DNA from: DAOTTY01 sp034437575
Lineage (GTDB): Bacteria; Chloroflexota; Anaerolineae; Aggregatilineales; Phototrophicaceae
Direction of reading: 5' to 3'
NCBI GenBank assembly: GCA_034437575.1
Contig: DAOTTY010000134.1
Coordinates: forward strand, 7,818-71,817
Length of the DNA: 64,000 nt
The position numbers and the translations under genes were made by a program. Below, piece after piece: positions 50,432-58,774 of this stretch. The notes beneath the pieces are model-generated. The model was not told where the DNA came from. It saw only the letters and a list, made by a program, of their open reading frames with translations, and searched no databases. Every line of letters starts with the position of its first letter. Within the stretch, counting starts at the first letter, position 1.

Positions 50432-51205
50432 TCAACCGGGGGGTGCCACTGCCCCCCGCCACATCCCCCACAGCAGCCGGTACTTGTAAAACTCATACCG
50501 TGCCATAAGTAAGCTCAGATGCAAGCCGTGCAGCCCGTCGCGGTAGCCGCTCAACGTGACGAACCGCCACCAGAACTGCCGCAGCGGCATGGACAGCAGC
50601 GAATACGGCTTCGGCTTGACGCCCTGCTGATAGAGTATCGACGCATCGTAGCGGCTGTAACGGCGCTGCTTGACCCCGAACTGCGTCACATCCCGGTAAT
50701 TGTAATGCACCAGCACACCGCCAAGCGTACCCAGGTCACCATCCAGCACCACGACTTCATGCACGCGCCGCGCCGGGTCGTACTGAGCATAGCCCACCCG
50801 CAGCAGCCGCGTCTGGTAATCCGGGTACCAGCCCGCCGCCTGCGTCAGATGACCGAAGATGTAGTTGTGCCGGGGAATCTGCCAGCCTGCTACATCGTCG
50901 GGGGCAGTAATCACGCTGCGAATCTCCGCCGCCAGTTGATCGGTCACGCGCTCGTCAGCATCCACGAACAGCACCCAATCCGTGCCGTCCGCGACGGCGT
51001 TCAATGCGGCATTGCGCTGGCCCGAATAGTCCACAAAAGCGTGTTCGATCACGTCTGCGCCTGCCTCACGCGCTAACTGCTGGGTCGCGTCTGCACTGCC
51101 ACTGTCGAACACCACCACCCGGTCAGCAAAGCGCACCGATGCAACACAATCCGCGATGTTGTCGGCTTCGTTGTACGTCAGGATGACGGCGGTCAGGTGG
51201 GTCAT
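50432..51205 (-). CDS. GT2 family glycosyltransferase (WaaE-like)
   Basis: This 257-residue enzyme has a GT-A fold: LTAVILTYNEADNIADCVAS (about 4-23), VVVFDSGSADATQQLAREAG, GQRNAALNAVADGTDWVLFVDADERVT, where DAD (about 82-84) binds the metal and nucleotide sugar. The C-terminal half (YPDYQTRLLRVGYAQYDPARRVHEVV) is like that of WaaE-type core glucosyltransferases. It works in the cytoplasm at the membrane on glycan or glycolipid. It overlaps the next GT2 gene (upstream on this strand) by four bases, ATGA, so the two are made together. Convergent with hpf, six bases apart; no terminator hairpin with T-run is seen there. Confidence 0.94.
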   Translation of the reverse strand: MTHLTAVILTYNEADNIADCVASVRFADRVVVFDSGSADATQQLAREAGADVIEHAFVDYSGQRNAALNAVADGTDWVLFVDADERVTDQLAAEIRSVITAPDDVAGWQIPRHNYIFGHLTQAAGWYPDYQTRLLRVGYAQYDPARRVHEVVVLDGDLGTLGGVLVHYNYRDVTQFGVKQRRYSRYDASILYQQGVKPKPYSLLSMPLRQFWWRFVTLSGYRDGLHGLHLSLLMARYEFYKYRLLWGMWRGAVAPPG

Positions 51206-52167
51206 GATGGTTGGTTGGTCAGGTCAATAATGTGCTGGTAGGCGGTTTCCAGGTCGGCTTTGTGTTGGGCGTCTATGTCACGATTGAATGCCAGTTGGCG
51301 CAGCTTCCGCACCATCCCGGCCCGGACGAGCCACGTTGCCGCCGTCAGCTTCCAGGCAGGGTAATGCTTGCGGTACAGCTTGAGGCGGCTTTCCCACAAA
51401 TTGCGGACGCTCCGCGCACTGGCCTGCCCGGTACTCTGCCCGCCCAGGTGAACCACCTGCGCCGTCGGCACACACTGCGCCCGCCACCCCGCTTTGCAAA
51501 TGCGCCACGCCCAATCAACTTCCTCACAGTACATGAAGTAGGCTTCGTCAAATACCCCCGTCTGCTGGATGACCTCACGCCGCAGCATCATCGTCGCCCC
51601 TAGCGTGAAATCTACATCGAACGGGTCACTGCCATTGTACAGCGCTCGCGGGTAGCGCCCGTTGAACGTCCCTTCGATTAAACGCCCTGGCAGCGGGAAC
51701 AACTCCGCGTAGATTTGGCGCAAACCGGGGAACGCAAACGCGCTATGCTGGAAGCTGCCATCACCATACGTCAGGTTGGCCCCCACCAGCCCCACATCAT
51801 CAGCGGCGAACAACGCATCGTACAGCCTTCGCGTGGCCCCCGCCTGTGTGATTGTATCCGGGTTGAGCAGGTACACGGCGCGGGGCAAGCGGGCCGCATC
51901 CGCATCAACGTTACCAAACCCCATCTGCCGGAGCGCGGTGTTGTTGCCGCGTGCAAAGCCCAGGTTCGTCTCGCTGGCCGTCAGGCACACATCGGGGAAC
52001 TGCTGTGCAACCGCCTCTGCTGTGCCATCAGACGACGCGCTGTCCACCAGGTAGACGACGGCATCTAGCCCGCTGCCTTCGAGGTCAGCAACCAACGTCC
52101 GCAGCGTTTGCAGGGCCAGCTCGCGCACATTCCATGTGACGATAACAACAGCGAGATCATGGGCCAT
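51202..52167 (-). CDS. GT2 family glycosyltransferase (rhamnosyltransferase-like)
   Basis: This 321-residue enzyme has the GT2 fold: LAVVIVTWNVRELALQTLRTL, VYLVDSASSDGTAEAVAQQF, ETNLGFARGNNTALR, VYLLNPDTI (the metal-binding N-P-D), and GATMMLRREVIQQTGVFDEAYFMYCEEVDWAWRI, here TGVFDEAYFMYCEEVDWAWR, which is typical of rhamnosyl- and related transferases of the WbbL type. It adds a sugar to a lipid-linked or surface glycan precursor on the inner face of the membrane. Its start codon shares one base with the stop of the lipoprotein gene upstream. Confidence 0.94.
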   Translation of the reverse strand: MAHDLAVVIVTWNVRELALQTLRTLVADLEGSGLDAVVYLVDSASSDGTAEAVAQQFPDVCLTASETNLGFARGNNTALRQMGFGNVDADAARLPRAVYLLNPDTITQAGATRRLYDALFAADDVGLVGANLTYGDGSFQHSAFAFPGLRQIYAELFPLPGRLIEGTFNGRYPRALYNGSDPFDVDFTLGATMMLRREVIQQTGVFDEAYFMYCEEVDWAWRICKAGWRAQCVPTAQVVHLGGQSTGQASARSVRNLWESRLKLYRKHYPAWKLTAATWLVRAGMVRKLRQLAFNRDIDAQHKADLETAYQHIIDLTNQPS

Positions 52168-53174
52168 CAGTCAATCCCGACCGCTGCCATGAACTCAACC
52201 ACATCCGCCAGGTCAGCTTCGGTTGCGGGCGTTACACCGTCCGCCCCCATGAGCGCCAATAACGCCTGCTGCGGTGATGTGAGTAGGTCAGCGTCAATTT
52301 CCACCAGCACCGGCTCCAGTTCGATTTGGCCGTCGCCCGTATCAGCAGCTTCGGCCCCGGCAATCTCCATGAAGGCGTCCGTCAGGCGCACGCGGTCACC
52401 CAGCAGCAGTTCCGGCGGATAGAACAGCACGCCATATGGCATCCCGTCGATGGTATCGGTCACGATAACCGACGGCGGCACGTCTTCGCCGTAGTCCGTG
52501 TCTAAAAAGCCCGCCGGAACGCCCGTCGCGGCGCACGCGCCGTCAGCAATCGTCTCGAACAGCAGGTCATAGCTGGTGTACTCGTCCACCTCACCGATGC
52601 TCAACGGGTCAATCCCGCGTGACTCCATCGCCACCGACGGCAGTATCCATGTGTGGAAGTCCCCCACCTCCAGGCGACAGAACACACGCCCACTCAAGTT
52701 ATTCAAACGCACCCCCGAAGCCGACACAATCTCGCCTTCTAACCGGGTACGGCCATCGCGCACACCGACCATCGCCACATCACCGCAGCCGCGCTTAATC
52801 GCCAGCACCGCCGATGGCCCGCTCAGCCAGGGCGCGGCAAAGCGGTCGCCATCGTTATAGTCGCACAGCGCAGTGAGCAGTTCCGCCTGACTTTCCGCTA
52901 TCACGACCTCAATGGCCAACCCGGAGCGGCTGCTGAGTTCCTGGCTGAGCAGCGTCACGGCCTGCTGACGCAGCGCATCAGTGGAGTTTTCCGGGTCAAA
53001 TGAGGGTGGCTGGAACATGATTCGCAGCGGGTTTTCTGGCCTGCCAGGGGAAATCGGCGTTGGGGCGAAGAAGGCGAGCGGGTCAGTCGTGGGGGTGGGA
53101 ACCCCCACTTCCGGGCCACGATCACCACAGGCTGCTAACAACAGCAACAACATTACAGGATAAATTCGCTTCAC
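52167..53174 (-). CDS. PhnD-like substrate-binding lipoprotein
   Basis: This 335-residue protein has a lipoprotein signal (MLLLLLAACG, lipobox L-A-A-C), a Pro/Thr stretch, and a periplasmic-binding-type domain: LRIMFQPPSFDPENSTDALRQQAVTLLSQELSSRSG, here LRIMFQPPSFDPENSTDALR, FAAPWLSGPSAVLAIKRG and later AATGVPAGFLDTDYG, close to the phosphate/phosphonate-binding PhnD family. It lacks ABC transporter genes nearby, so it may act as a sensor or orphan receptor. GTG 53174 is favoured over a TTG three codons earlier because TTAGG lies about ten bases before it. It begins a three-gene unit with two glycosyltransferases. Confidence 0.82.
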   Translation of the reverse strand: MKRIYPVMLLLLLAACGDRGPEVGVPTPTTDPLAFFAPTPISPGRPENPLRIMFQPPSFDPENSTDALRQQAVTLLSQELSSRSGLAIEVVIAESQAELLTALCDYNDGDRFAAPWLSGPSAVLAIKRGCGDVAMVGVRDGRTRLEGEIVSASGVRLNNLSGRVFCRLEVGDFHTWILPSVAMESRGIDPLSIGEVDEYTSYDLLFETIADGACAATGVPAGFLDTDYGEDVPPSVIVTDTIDGMPYGVLFYPPELLLGDRVRLTDAFMEIAGAEAADTGDGQIELEPVLVEIDADLLTSPQQALLALMGADGVTPATEADLADVVEFMAAVGID

Positions 53175-53247
53175 GGGCGTCAACCTAACGCAATAACAGG
53201 ATCATACCCCTGATTATAGGCCACGCCACCCCCGTAGAGCAAAACGC

Positions 53248-54663
53248 TCACCCGTCGGTTTCATCGGCATAAAGCGGTACAGTGGGGTCCACCAGTTCGA
53301 TGCTGCGGGCACCCACCCGCGAGTTCTGTACCGTCACACCCACGTCCTCGTGAATCAGCCCGGCCCAGCAGTTTTGCGGGTTGCGGGCGTCAATCCGTTC
53401 AGTCATGCGGATGCCGCCCCACACCACCGCCCGCTCACCCGGCGGCAAATAGAAATATGTGTTGTCCGTTTCTTCATCGTAAACGGTTTGCAGCGCGTCG
53501 TCGTCGCCCACCCGCCAGCGCCAGGGATAGTCACTCACAGCCGTGTCGCAGTCAATACCCACCCGCCACGCGCCAGACTCGTCATAGTCCCCATACGAAG
53601 CGGCCCGCTGCGTTTGCTGGTAAACCGTACCGGGCACAGCCCCGTGCGTGCGGATGGGCACGTCGCTGTAGTTTTCCACCGTGAGTTTGAAAGCCAGCAC
53701 ATCGCCCACAGGCATCGTGATGTCACGGCGGCTGCGATCTTGCGGGTCATCAGGGATCGCCAGCCGGTCGCCGGGGGCGTCCATCACCGTAAACAGTGCG
53801 TCGTCATACGGCACCACGGTAAATATCACATCCACACCCACCGCCTGCGATGTAATTTCCGCCAGCGGCTTGCCACCATCCACCAGCGTTAGTTCCGACT
53901 GGCGCACCACGCGCTGCCCCACCGCATCCTGGGCGGAGGCGACAACAGTATACGTGCCGTTCGGCGGTGCCTCAGCCCCGGAATCTACACCGCCGTCATA
54001 GTCGAACGTGTAGCGCCCGGCCTCGCCGTCACGGGTTTCTTCTACCTGGGGGGGGACGAAAATCTGAACACCGTCTTCTGTGAGCAGGTACACATCCAGG
54101 TCGGCGGCCTTGCCCAGCACCACGTTGATCTGCGTGCGGTCACGGATGCCGTCCTGATTGGGGGAGAACGTCTGCGGGGAAATCGTAAACACGGGCATAT
54201 CCGGCAGGTCGGCGTCGGCGTCGGCAATCACCAGCGTACCGGAGGCGGTGTCAGTTTCGGTGTCGCTGACTGCCGTGAGTTCCCAGGTGTAGGTGCCGTT
54301 GGGCATCAGCCGACGTTCTACACTGCCGCCAATTTCCTCGCCCTCGCGGGTGTAGCCATCCACCACCCCACTGAACAGCCCTTCATATTCGCCCAGTGCC
54401 CGCCGCTCACCCTCACGGAACGCGAACACCTGCCCATCCTCGCCCGTAAACGTGATAGACACATCGGCATTGCCGGAGAGTTCATAGGTATAACGGGTGA
54501 TGTCGTCCTCGCCATCGGCGTTGGGTGTGATAGCGTCGGGGGAGAATGCTGCGCTGACGATAAGCGGCAGGTCAGGTTGCAGCACGGCCTGCCCCACCAC
54601 AACCACAGCGCCCGCCGCAACCAGCGCGGCGACCACCACCAGCAGGATTAACGATGCACGCAT
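53248..54663 (-). CDS. Membrane-anchored secreted protein with FlgD-Ig-like repeats
   Basis: This 471-residue protein has an N-terminal membrane helix (about 5-25) and several beta-rich segments. Two of them, AAFSPDAITPNADGEDDITRYTYEL (here FSPDAITPNADGEDD) and QTFSPNQDGIRDRTQINVVL, have the S-P-N-x-D-G-x-x-D pattern of FlgD-like Ig domains and of gliding or surface-anchored proteins. The C-terminal 200 residues (RIDARNPQNCWAGLIHEDVGV) form a different, unrecognised domain. It is likely outside the cell. GAGGG lies five bases before the ATG. The lipoprotein gene follows after 73 bases. Confidence 0.8.
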   Translation of the reverse strand: MRASLILLVVVAALVAAGAVVVVGQAVLQPDLPLIVSAAFSPDAITPNADGEDDITRYTYELSGNADVSITFTGEDGQVFAFREGERRALGEYEGLFSGVVDGYTREGEEIGGSVERRLMPNGTYTWELTAVSDTETDTASGTLVIADADADLPDMPVFTISPQTFSPNQDGIRDRTQINVVLGKAADLDVYLLTEDGVQIFVPPQVEETRDGEAGRYTFDYDGGVDSGAEAPPNGTYTVVASAQDAVGQRVVRQSELTLVDGGKPLAEITSQAVGVDVIFTVVPYDDALFTVMDAPGDRLAIPDDPQDRSRRDITMPVGDVLAFKLTVENYSDVPIRTHGAVPGTVYQQTQRAASYGDYDESGAWRVGIDCDTAVSDYPWRWRVGDDDALQTVYDEETDNTYFYLPPGERAVVWGGIRMTERIDARNPQNCWAGLIHEDVGVTVQNSRVGARSIELVDPTVPLYADETDG

Positions 54664-54817
54664 GGGTTCCCTCGTGTTCGGATCACAAACGGGGGCAATC
54701 TAGCACAGTAGGCGGGGGGCGTCTACGGTGTTATATCCCTTCTCTGGCGCGGATGGATGCCTTTAATTAGCCTGTATGATGGCCTAATGCCGCGCCCCGG
54801 CAAAGCAAACCCCCATA

Positions 54818-54846
54818 TTGGAACACGCCCCACCTGCCACTATAAT
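54818..54846 (+). promoter_or_regulatory. Strong predicted promoter of lon
   Basis: TTGGAA (54818-54823, 4/6) and a perfect TATAAT (54841-54846) are exactly 17 bases apart. The start of transcription would be near 54853, about nine bases before a small leader frame at 54862. No HrcA/CIRCE-type repeat is seen. Confidence 0.65.
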
Positions 54847-54861
54847 AAGCTGTCCACTTAA

Positions 54862-54900
54862 ATGACCATTCTCAGCACAGGACGACCGAACCGAAGTTGA
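54862..54900 (+). CDS. 12-codon leader peptide overlapping the lon start
   Basis: ATG at 54862 opens MTILSTGRPNRS and stops at TGA 54898-54900, which overlaps the lon TTG start in TTGA. The ATG lies only about nine bases after the predicted transcription start and has no ribosome site, so it would be read almost leaderless. Translation of lon may depend on ribosomes ending here. It is too short for composition to prove coding, so this rests on geometry alone. Confidence 0.4.
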   Translation: MTILSTGRPNRS

Positions 54901-57329
54901 CCACCAACGAACTCTACGACATTCCTAACGCCGCCCCCGATGCCGACGGCGTAATTGAATTGCCCCTCATCCCTGCCAGCAACATCGTCGTCTATCCAGA
55001 CACGGTGCGCCCCATGACCATCGCCACCAATCACGCCGAGGCCGCACTCGAAATGGCCCTTGCAGCAGGTATGACGGCGGCGCTGTTCACCCTCAACGAC
55101 CCGATCAAGCCGCTTGCTAACGGCAACCTGCCTGCCATTGGCACCGAAGTGGCCGTGCGCTCCCTGCCCGCGCTGGATGGCATGGACAGCGTACTGCTGC
55201 AAGGGCGGCGGCGCATTCAGTTTGTTGAACTGACGCAAACCGACCCGTACTACATCTGCCGCGCCCGCATCCTGGACATTGCAACCGCAGTCACACCGCC
55301 GTTGCAGGCGTCCATGCGGGCGGCGGTGACGCTGTTCCGGCGCGTGATTAGCCTCAACCCGGAAATCCCGGCGGAGATGCTCGCCTACGCCCGCGAAACC
55401 GACGCCCCCGGCACGCTGGCCGACCTCATCGCGTCCACGCTAACGCTGCAAACCGACGAGCGCCTGATGGTCTTGGAAGCGATTGATCCGGTAGAGCGGC
55501 TGCGTGTGATTACGCAACTGCTGGGCAAAGAACTCACCCTGCTGGAAATTGAAGACGAGATCGAAACGCAAGTTCAGGCAGAAATGCGGCGCGACCAGCG
55601 CGAGAGCTTCCTGCGCGAGCAGCTTCGCGTTATCCGGTCGGAGTTGGGCGAAGGTGATGTGTTCCAGCAGGAAATTAACGACCTGCGCGAACAGGTCGGA
55701 ACCGCTGACCTGCCGCCAGAGGTCGCCGCCCGCGCCCAGAAGGAAATCTCCCGGTTGGCAATAATGCCGCCAATGGCCCCGGAAATCGGCCTGATTCACA
55801 CATATATTGAGTGGCTGGCCAGTGTGCCCTGGGCGAAAACCAGCACGGATAACCTGGACATCGCGCACGCCCAGCGCGTGCTAGACGAAGACCACTACGG
55901 CCTGCCGCGTGTGAAAGACCGCATCTTAGAGCATATCGCGGTGCGTAAGCTGGCCGCTGACCACATGCAAACGCCGATTTTGTGTTTCCTCGGCCCGCCC
56001 GGAACCGGCAAAACATCCCTGGGCAAAAGCATCGCCCGCGCCCTGGGCCGGGAGTTTGTGCGGGTGAGCCTGGGCGGTGTGCGCGACGAGGCCGAGATAC
56101 GCGGCCACCGCCGCACCTACGTTGGGGCCATGCCAGGGCGCATTATTCAAACAATGCGCCGTGCCGGGACGGTGAACCCGGTGCTGATGCTGGACGAGAT
56201 CGACAAGCTGGGCATGGACTTTCGCGGGGACCCGGCAGCGGCCCTGCTAGAAGTGCTGGACCCCGAACAAAACAGCGGTTTTTTCGATCACTACCTGGAC
56301 CTGCCCTACGACCTGTCGCAGGTGTTGTTTATCACCACCGCCAATGACCTGTATCCGCTGCCGCCCGCGCTAGAAGACCGCCTGGAAGTCATCGAGTTAC
56401 CCGGCTACATCGAGGAAGACAAGCTGGCCATTGCCCGCAACTTTTTGATTCCCAAACAGTTGACCTCGCACGGCCTGACGGACAGCGGCGTCAAGTTTGA
56501 AAATACCGCCCTGCAAACCATCATCCGTGAGTACACCTATGAGGCAGGCGTCCGCAGTTTGAACCGGCGCGTGGCCGAAGTGCTGCGGAAGGTCGCCCGG
56601 CAATCAGCCGAAGGCAAGCGCTACCCCAGGCGCATCAGGCCAAACATGCTAGATAAGATGCTCGGCCCGCCAGATTACACCGCGCTGCGGGCCAACGATG
56701 AAGATCAAGTCGGCACAGTCACTGGCCTCGCCTGGACGAGCAGCGGCGGTGACGTGATGACGATTGAGGTATCGCTGCTGCCGGGCAAAGGTAGCCTGAC
56801 GCTAACCGGCCAGCTTGGCGACGTGATGCAAGAAAGCGCCCAGGCCGCACTGGGCTATATGCGCGGCATTGCTGACGACCTGGACGTTTCTCACGATGAC
56901 TTTGACAACTACGACCTGCACATCCACCTGCCAGAAGGTGCCGTTCCTAAAGACGGCCCCTCGGCTGGCGTGACGCTGGCCGTGGCCATCATCAGTGCCT
57001 TTACCGAACGCGCCGTCCGCAGTGACTACGCCATGACCGGGGAAATCACGCTGCACGGCAAGGTGCTGCCTGTGGGCGGCATCCGGGAAAAGCTGATGGC
57101 CGCCCGCCGCGCCCGCGTCTTCAATGTGGTTTTGCCAGAACTCAACCGCCGCGACCTGAGCGAACTGCCCAAATACGCCCTACGTGACATGAACCTGACC
57201 TTCGTCAGCCATGCCAGCCAACTCATCGACTTGGTTCTGCACGATCCGCCGCCAGAAGGCCGTGCAAGAGACGCCAAAAATGAGCATAATGAAGGCGATG
57301 ACGACGAGGGTGAGGACATGGACGACTGA
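54897..57329 (+). CDS. lon: ATP-dependent protease Lon
   Basis: This 810-residue protein has the three Lon parts: an N-terminal LON substrate-binding domain (LPLIPASNIVVYPDTVRPMTI to about residue 200), an AAA+ ATPase domain with Walker A GPPGTGKT (366-373) and NPVLMLDEIDKLG as Walker B, and a C-terminal Ser-Lys protease domain with GPSAG (S689) and GGIREKL (K732), 43 residues apart as in E. coli Lon. It degrades damaged and regulatory proteins in the cytoplasm. It begins with TTG in a TTGA overlap with a short leader frame. The tail is very acidic (EGDDDEGEDMDD). Its stop overlaps the next ATG (TGATG), so the AlbA_2 protein is coupled to it. Confidence 0.97.
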   Translation: MTTNELYDIPNAAPDADGVIELPLIPASNIVVYPDTVRPMTIATNHAEAALEMALAAGMTAALFTLNDPIKPLANGNLPAIGTEVAVRSLPALDGMDSVLLQGRRRIQFVELTQTDPYYICRARILDIATAVTPPLQASMRAAVTLFRRVISLNPEIPAEMLAYARETDAPGTLADLIASTLTLQTDERLMVLEAIDPVERLRVITQLLGKELTLLEIEDEIETQVQAEMRRDQRESFLREQLRVIRSELGEGDVFQQEINDLREQVGTADLPPEVAARAQKEISRLAIMPPMAPEIGLIHTYIEWLASVPWAKTSTDNLDIAHAQRVLDEDHYGLPRVKDRILEHIAVRKLAADHMQTPILCFLGPPGTGKTSLGKSIARALGREFVRVSLGGVRDEAEIRGHRRTYVGAMPGRIIQTMRRAGTVNPVLMLDEIDKLGMDFRGDPAAALLEVLDPEQNSGFFDHYLDLPYDLSQVLFITTANDLYPLPPALEDRLEVIELPGYIEEDKLAIARNFLIPKQLTSHGLTDSGVKFENTALQTIIREYTYEAGVRSLNRRVAEVLRKVARQSAEGKRYPRRIRPNMLDKMLGPPDYTALRANDEDQVGTVTGLAWTSSGGDVMTIEVSLLPGKGSLTLTGQLGDVMQESAQAALGYMRGIADDLDVSHDDFDNYDLHIHLPEGAVPKDGPSAGVTLAVAIISAFTERAVRSDYAMTGEITLHGKVLPVGGIREKLMAARRARVFNVVLPELNRRDLSELPKYALRDMNLTFVSHASQLIDLVLHDPPPEGRARDAKNEHNEGDDDEGEDMDD

Positions 57330-58774
57330 TGCCCGGCAAGTACCCAACCGAGGAAATCCCGGCACTGATTGCAACCGGCAAACGCACAGACGCCGACTGG
57401 TTTAAAGACGACGCACCCGTTGAGAAGATTGCAACCGTACTGGCGGCAATGGCAAACACACTCGGCGGCACACTGTTCATCGGTGTTGGCCCCACCGGCA
57501 TGATCGAAGGCGTAACCAACGGCCCGGCCACCATGGACCGCGTTCTGGAAGCCGCACTCCTGCTAGAGCCGTCGCTGATTATCCCCATACCGCGTGCCGT
57601 GATGATTGAAGGCAAGCCGATTATTACCGTGTATGTGCCGCCGGGGATGCCCAACGTGTACGGGTTAGAAGGCCGCTACATGCGCCGGGTTGGCAGCAAA
57701 AATATGGGCCTGCGCCCGGACGAACTGCGCCGCCTGATTATCGAGCGCGGCGTCACCAGCTACGAGGCCGAAGCCGCCCCGACTACCTCACTGGATGACA
57801 TCGACTGGGACCGCGCCCGCAACTATACCCGTTCCCTCAGCAGCCTGGGCGATCAGGAAGTGGAACGCATCCTGGAGCGGCGCGGCTGCCTGGCCCACTT
57901 CGACGCCAAACTGTGCCCCACCAACGCCGGAATCCTGCTGTTTGGCAAAGACCCGCAGCGCCACATTCGCGGATCAGAGATTACAGCGGCCCGCTTTGCT
58001 GGCGATGAAATGGGCGACATCTTCAACCGTGAGGACATCACCGGCACCTTACCCGATCAAATCCGCCGAGCAGAAACGTTTTTGGCTGACCACCTGCGGA
58101 AGGGGGTGCAGCTTGGCAGCAGCATGGAGCGCACCGAACAGCTTGAATACCCGATGGAAGCCGCCCGCGAGTTGGTGGTGAACGCGGTCGCCCACCGCGA
58201 CTACAGCATCAATGGCGACGGCATCCGGCTGTTCCTGTTCCGCGATCATATGGAAGTGAGCAGCCCCGGTGGGCTGGCTGGCCCCGTCACGATTGACAAC
58301 ATCAAAGACGAGCGCTTCAGCCGTAACCCGGTGATTGTGCAGGTGCTTGCGGATATGGGCTTTATTGAGCGACTGGGGTATGGGGTAGACCGTGTGTTTA
58401 GCCTGATGGAAGCGCAAAACCTGCCCGAACCAGAATTCACCGAAACAGCGGGGGGCTTTAAGGTCGTGCTGCACCGTGCGGTAGACGCACAGGCCGAAGT
58501 GGCAAACGCCATCCGTGAACACATAGACAAGCTGGTGCGCGGCCTGGATGTGCCCCTGAACCCACGCCAGGAAACCACCCTGCGCCACCTGCAAAACAGT
58601 GGCCGCACGCGCATCACCAACAGCGACCTGCAAAACCTGTTCCCGGATGTCCATGCAGAAACGCTGCGCCGTGACCTGGCCGACCTTGTCACGAAAAAGA
58701 TTTTCGTCAAGCGCGGGCAAAAGCGCGGTTCGTATTACATGCTGGCCGCAGAAACCGAGCCGAAATCACCATGA
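57329..58774 (+). CDS. AlbA_2 (schlafen-like) domain ATPase-type transcriptional regulator
   Basis: This 481-residue protein has an N-terminal AlbA_2 domain (DADWFKDDAPVEKIATVLAAMANTLGGTLFIGV, here IATVLAAMANTLGGTLFIGV, and YMRRVGSKNMGLRPDELRRL, about 35-130), a middle part of the kind annotated as divergent RecG-like or HATPase_c_4 (ELVVNAVAHRDYSINGDGIRLFLFRDHMEVSSPGGL, here ELVVNAVAHRDYS then MEVSSPGGL), and a C-terminal winged helix (about 405-475). Such proteins bind DNA or RNA and some act as regulators; the true function here is unknown. It has the AHRDY and SPGG motifs intact. Its start overlaps the lon stop, and its stop overlaps the next start in ATGA. Confidence 0.88.
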   Translation: MPGKYPTEEIPALIATGKRTDADWFKDDAPVEKIATVLAAMANTLGGTLFIGVGPTGMIEGVTNGPATMDRVLEAALLLEPSLIIPIPRAVMIEGKPIITVYVPPGMPNVYGLEGRYMRRVGSKNMGLRPDELRRLIIERGVTSYEAEAAPTTSLDDIDWDRARNYTRSLSSLGDQEVERILERRGCLAHFDAKLCPTNAGILLFGKDPQRHIRGSEITAARFAGDEMGDIFNREDITGTLPDQIRRAETFLADHLRKGVQLGSSMERTEQLEYPMEAARELVVNAVAHRDYSINGDGIRLFLFRDHMEVSSPGGLAGPVTIDNIKDERFSRNPVIVQVLADMGFIERLGYGVDRVFSLMEAQNLPEPEFTETAGGFKVVLHRAVDAQAEVANAIREHIDKLVRGLDVPLNPRQETTLRHLQNSGRTRITNSDLQNLFPDVHAETLRRDLADLVTKKIFVKRGQKRGSYYMLAAETEPKSP

